This document shows, one piece after another, positions 62,008 through 64,000 of a stretch of 64,000 nt of DNA (positions are counted from its first letter, which is position 1; each line of letters begins with the position of its first letter). The position numbers and the translations under genes were made by a program. Under the pieces are notes generated by a model. It worked only from the letters and a program-made list of their open reading frames with translations. It was not told where the DNA came from and searched no databases. This DNA is from Bimuria novae-zelandiae CBS 107.79 (Eukaryota > Ascomycota > Dothideomycetes > Pleosporales > Didymosphaeriaceae): the NCBI GenBank assembly GCA_010015655.1, contig ML976783.1, forward strand, positions 78,684 to 142,683, read 5' to 3'.

Positions 62008-63842
62008 ACGTACTTGACAAGCGAGCAGTCACCCCACTAAACTTTTCATAACGCGTTACCTTGTAATAATAATAGCTTAACTACCTTTTACTTAAATATT
62101 TTATAGTAAAGTAGATATCTTCCTTGCTATTTTAACTATTAATTAAGACTAGATCTAAAGCGTATAATGCGCTATAGTAATATATAACGTCTCTTAAAGT
62201 ACACTACGTAGGCGACGTATAGGAATTACTACGTAGTATAATTATTAGCCTAAATTAAAAAAGCTTACTAAGCTAGAAGAAAAGGTAATTATTAGGTATA
62301 TACTTAATCTAGATTCTTAAGGATTTGCGCCTACCCTAAGTGCTATATAAAATATAGTAAATAAGCTACTTGCTAAGCGCAGCGCTAGCTAAATAGGTAA
62401 AAACTAGCTATATAACTTTATTATGTAAATAGATTACCTTACTATATAATTTAATTAACTATATAATTAGTAGAGGGATTTATATAAAGCTCCTAAAGCT
62501 ATTAGGGCTTAGTTCGAGCTAATATCGCACACGAAAGCCACCTATAGTATTTATAATAAAGATACCTGTAACTTTAATAAGACTAGTTTTATAATAGGTA
62601 AGATATTAGCGTATCTTATTATTATAAGCTTAAAGAGATAAGGTAGACTAAAGGCTATTTAGCCAGGAAATTATAGGTAGACTATAGTAATTTATAAAAT
62701 TAACGCTATTAGCTAGGCAATCCTGCCCTTTATTATTTTCTTTAGCTAGTATTACCTCTCTACCTAGTACTAGGATAATAATATACCACGCGACTAGGCT
62801 TTTCCTATTAGTAATAATAGCTAAACTACTAATAAGCTTAGAGTAGAGTAGCTAAGGTATTTTATTAAGTATATAGTAGAGCGTAGGGTGGGCGCACGCT
62901 AGCTACTTATACTTAATAGTTATAAAAGCTATAACTTGCTTAAATTTTAAAAGCCCTATTAAGAGAATAATATTATTACTTATTATATACTACTATATTT
63001 ATTATACCTTTTATAGCTACTTAATATTAATTACTTCTCACTATTAAAGCGCGCGTATAGTTACTAGATTAAAAGCCTAATACGCGACTATATTAGCTAT
63101 ATTATAAAGCTAGAGTTCCTACTAGCCTTCTACGTAGCCTATATATAGTTAACTATAAAAGAGAATATCTGCGCAAGCTTTTAAGGCGCCAGCCTAGTCC
63201 CACACGACCTAGAGGCGGTAATATTAAAGCTTAATATTAAGCTTTATAAGCTAACGCTACCTTTACTAAAAGTTACCTTTTAAAAAACTAGAATACTAAG
63301 TAACGCGCGCGAGCTAGAGGCTTAGTTAATATTAATTTATAATAAAATTTAAAGATATAAGAGCTTATTACTTACTTTTATTATTATAGCGCTTAATTAG
63401 CTTAAAAAGGGCGCTAAGGTAATAGCTTATAAAAGTACACTTATACGCAATTAGATCGCGAGGCTTAAATAGGTAAATAGGATAGCTATAATACGTAGAA
63501 AGTAATAAAAGAAGCGGATACAAGAGTAAGGTACCTTAATAAAGGTAAAGGTAAAGGAAATTATTACTTAAAAATATATTAAGTAGTAGCTAGACAGTAA
63601 AACGCGTTAAGATAAGGCGTAATTAGATACTAGTTAGTAGTCTTTAACGCGCTATAGCTACTATAAAAAGACTAAGTATATTGCGCGAACGTGTATAAAG
63701 CGTAGTATAAATACTACTTAATCTAGTATAGTAATTATATATAATTATTATATCGCCTTGTTAAGTTACATCGCGAGAAAGGTAATAAAAGGTTAGTGGA
63801 ATGGCTGCTCGCTTATACTGGCCGCTCGCTTGTCAAGTACGT
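62008..63842 (+). mobile_element. Pogo-like transposon E6 (E3 subfamily) in copia-2, RIPed
   Basis: Inverted ends begin ACGTACTTGACAAGCGAGC, flanked by TA at 62006-62007 and 63843-63844; copia-1 supplies the empty site. The length of 1835 bp is close to E3 (1847). Ghost motifs on the plus strand: CNFNKTSFIIG near 62560 (first Asp motif), LLKRAYS near 63040 and a mutated zinc knuckle near 63650. The left terminal repeat lacks a sub-repeat found in the right one. Confidence 0.88.
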
Positions 63843-64000
63843 TATACTTAGTAGTAAAAAAGCCTTTAATTCTCACCTTTTTAAATTACTATATAAGGTG
63901 TTTAAGAGCTTAAAGGCTTAGATAGCCTAATTATTAGTACTACGTTAATACGTTTACCTTTTATAGTCTTTATTTAGTACGTGTGCTAGTCTTATGAATG

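Larger units (their letters stand above)
44386..64000 (-). mobile_element. Ty1/copia element copia-2, interrupted four times, runs off right edge
   Basis: A minus-strand relative of copia-1. Pieces: 44386-45214 (3' LTR and RNase H end), 59570-61616, 61882-62007 and 63843-64000. In reverse they match copia-1 at roughly 39.27-39.87 kb, 37.06-39.09 kb, 36.94-37.06 kb and 36.75-36.91 kb. Insertions are gypsy F (holding gypsy D), a solo LTR and pogo element E6. About 180 bp of copia-2 expected at the F junction is missing. The body is RIPed. The 5' end lies outside the window. Confidence 0.88.

Overview
The window looks like a filamentous ascomycete chromosome, most likely a Dothideomycete such as a Pleosporales species; the class is an inference from style, not from a marker gene. 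It contains spliced genes with short introns. Long AT-rich tracts are almost free of CpA/TpG but keep CpG, which is the footprint of repeat-induced point mutation (RIP) with a CpA preference. Inside these tracts lie nested retrotransposons and pogo/Fot1-like DNA transposons, riddled with stop codons. No tRNA, rRNA, CRISPR or bacterial-type feature was seen.

Layout. (1) 1-13.3 kb: the end of a Tc1-type transposon abuts a minus-strand Ty3/gypsy element A (161-bp LTR family). A is split by a complete plus-strand gypsy chromovirus B (4717-11669, target duplication TTACC) and by an unmutated solo LTR (2071-2339, duplication TATTA). (2) 13.5-23.3 kb: a normal-GC island. It holds two probably broken or hypothetical genes, then an intact divergent pair: an MFS sugar permease (minus, one 48-bp intron) and a Gfo/Idh/MocA oxidoreductase (plus), separated by 1.2 kb. 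(3) 23.3-33.3 kb: five pogo/Fot1-type elements packed end to end and nested (E1; E2 containing E3; E5 containing E4), each bounded by TA duplications and long terminal inverted repeats. (4) 33.3-44.4 kb: short unique DNA on either side of a RIPed block bounded by a 68-bp inverted repeat. The block contains a DDE_3 transposase split by a Ty1/copia element (34768-40090, duplication TATCG) and a 458-bp solo LTR (42314-42771, duplication ACTAT). (5) 44.4-64 kb: a second copia element (minus) runs off the right edge. It is interrupted by gypsy F (itself interrupted by gypsy D, duplication TAATC), a solo LTR (61617-61876, duplication TCTTC) and pogo element E6.

The paralogous pairs A/D, B/F, copia-1/copia-2, E1/E2/E4 and E3/E6 let the insertions be ordered and pre-insertion sites be read from the sister copy. 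The only genes likely to work for the cell are the permease and the oxidoreductase. Their head-to-head arrangement suggests uptake and oxidation of a sugar-like substrate. The notable biology is the sharp, patchy boundary between mutated and unmutated DNA inside single elements, and apparent RIP-type stop codons in the neighbouring single-copy genes.
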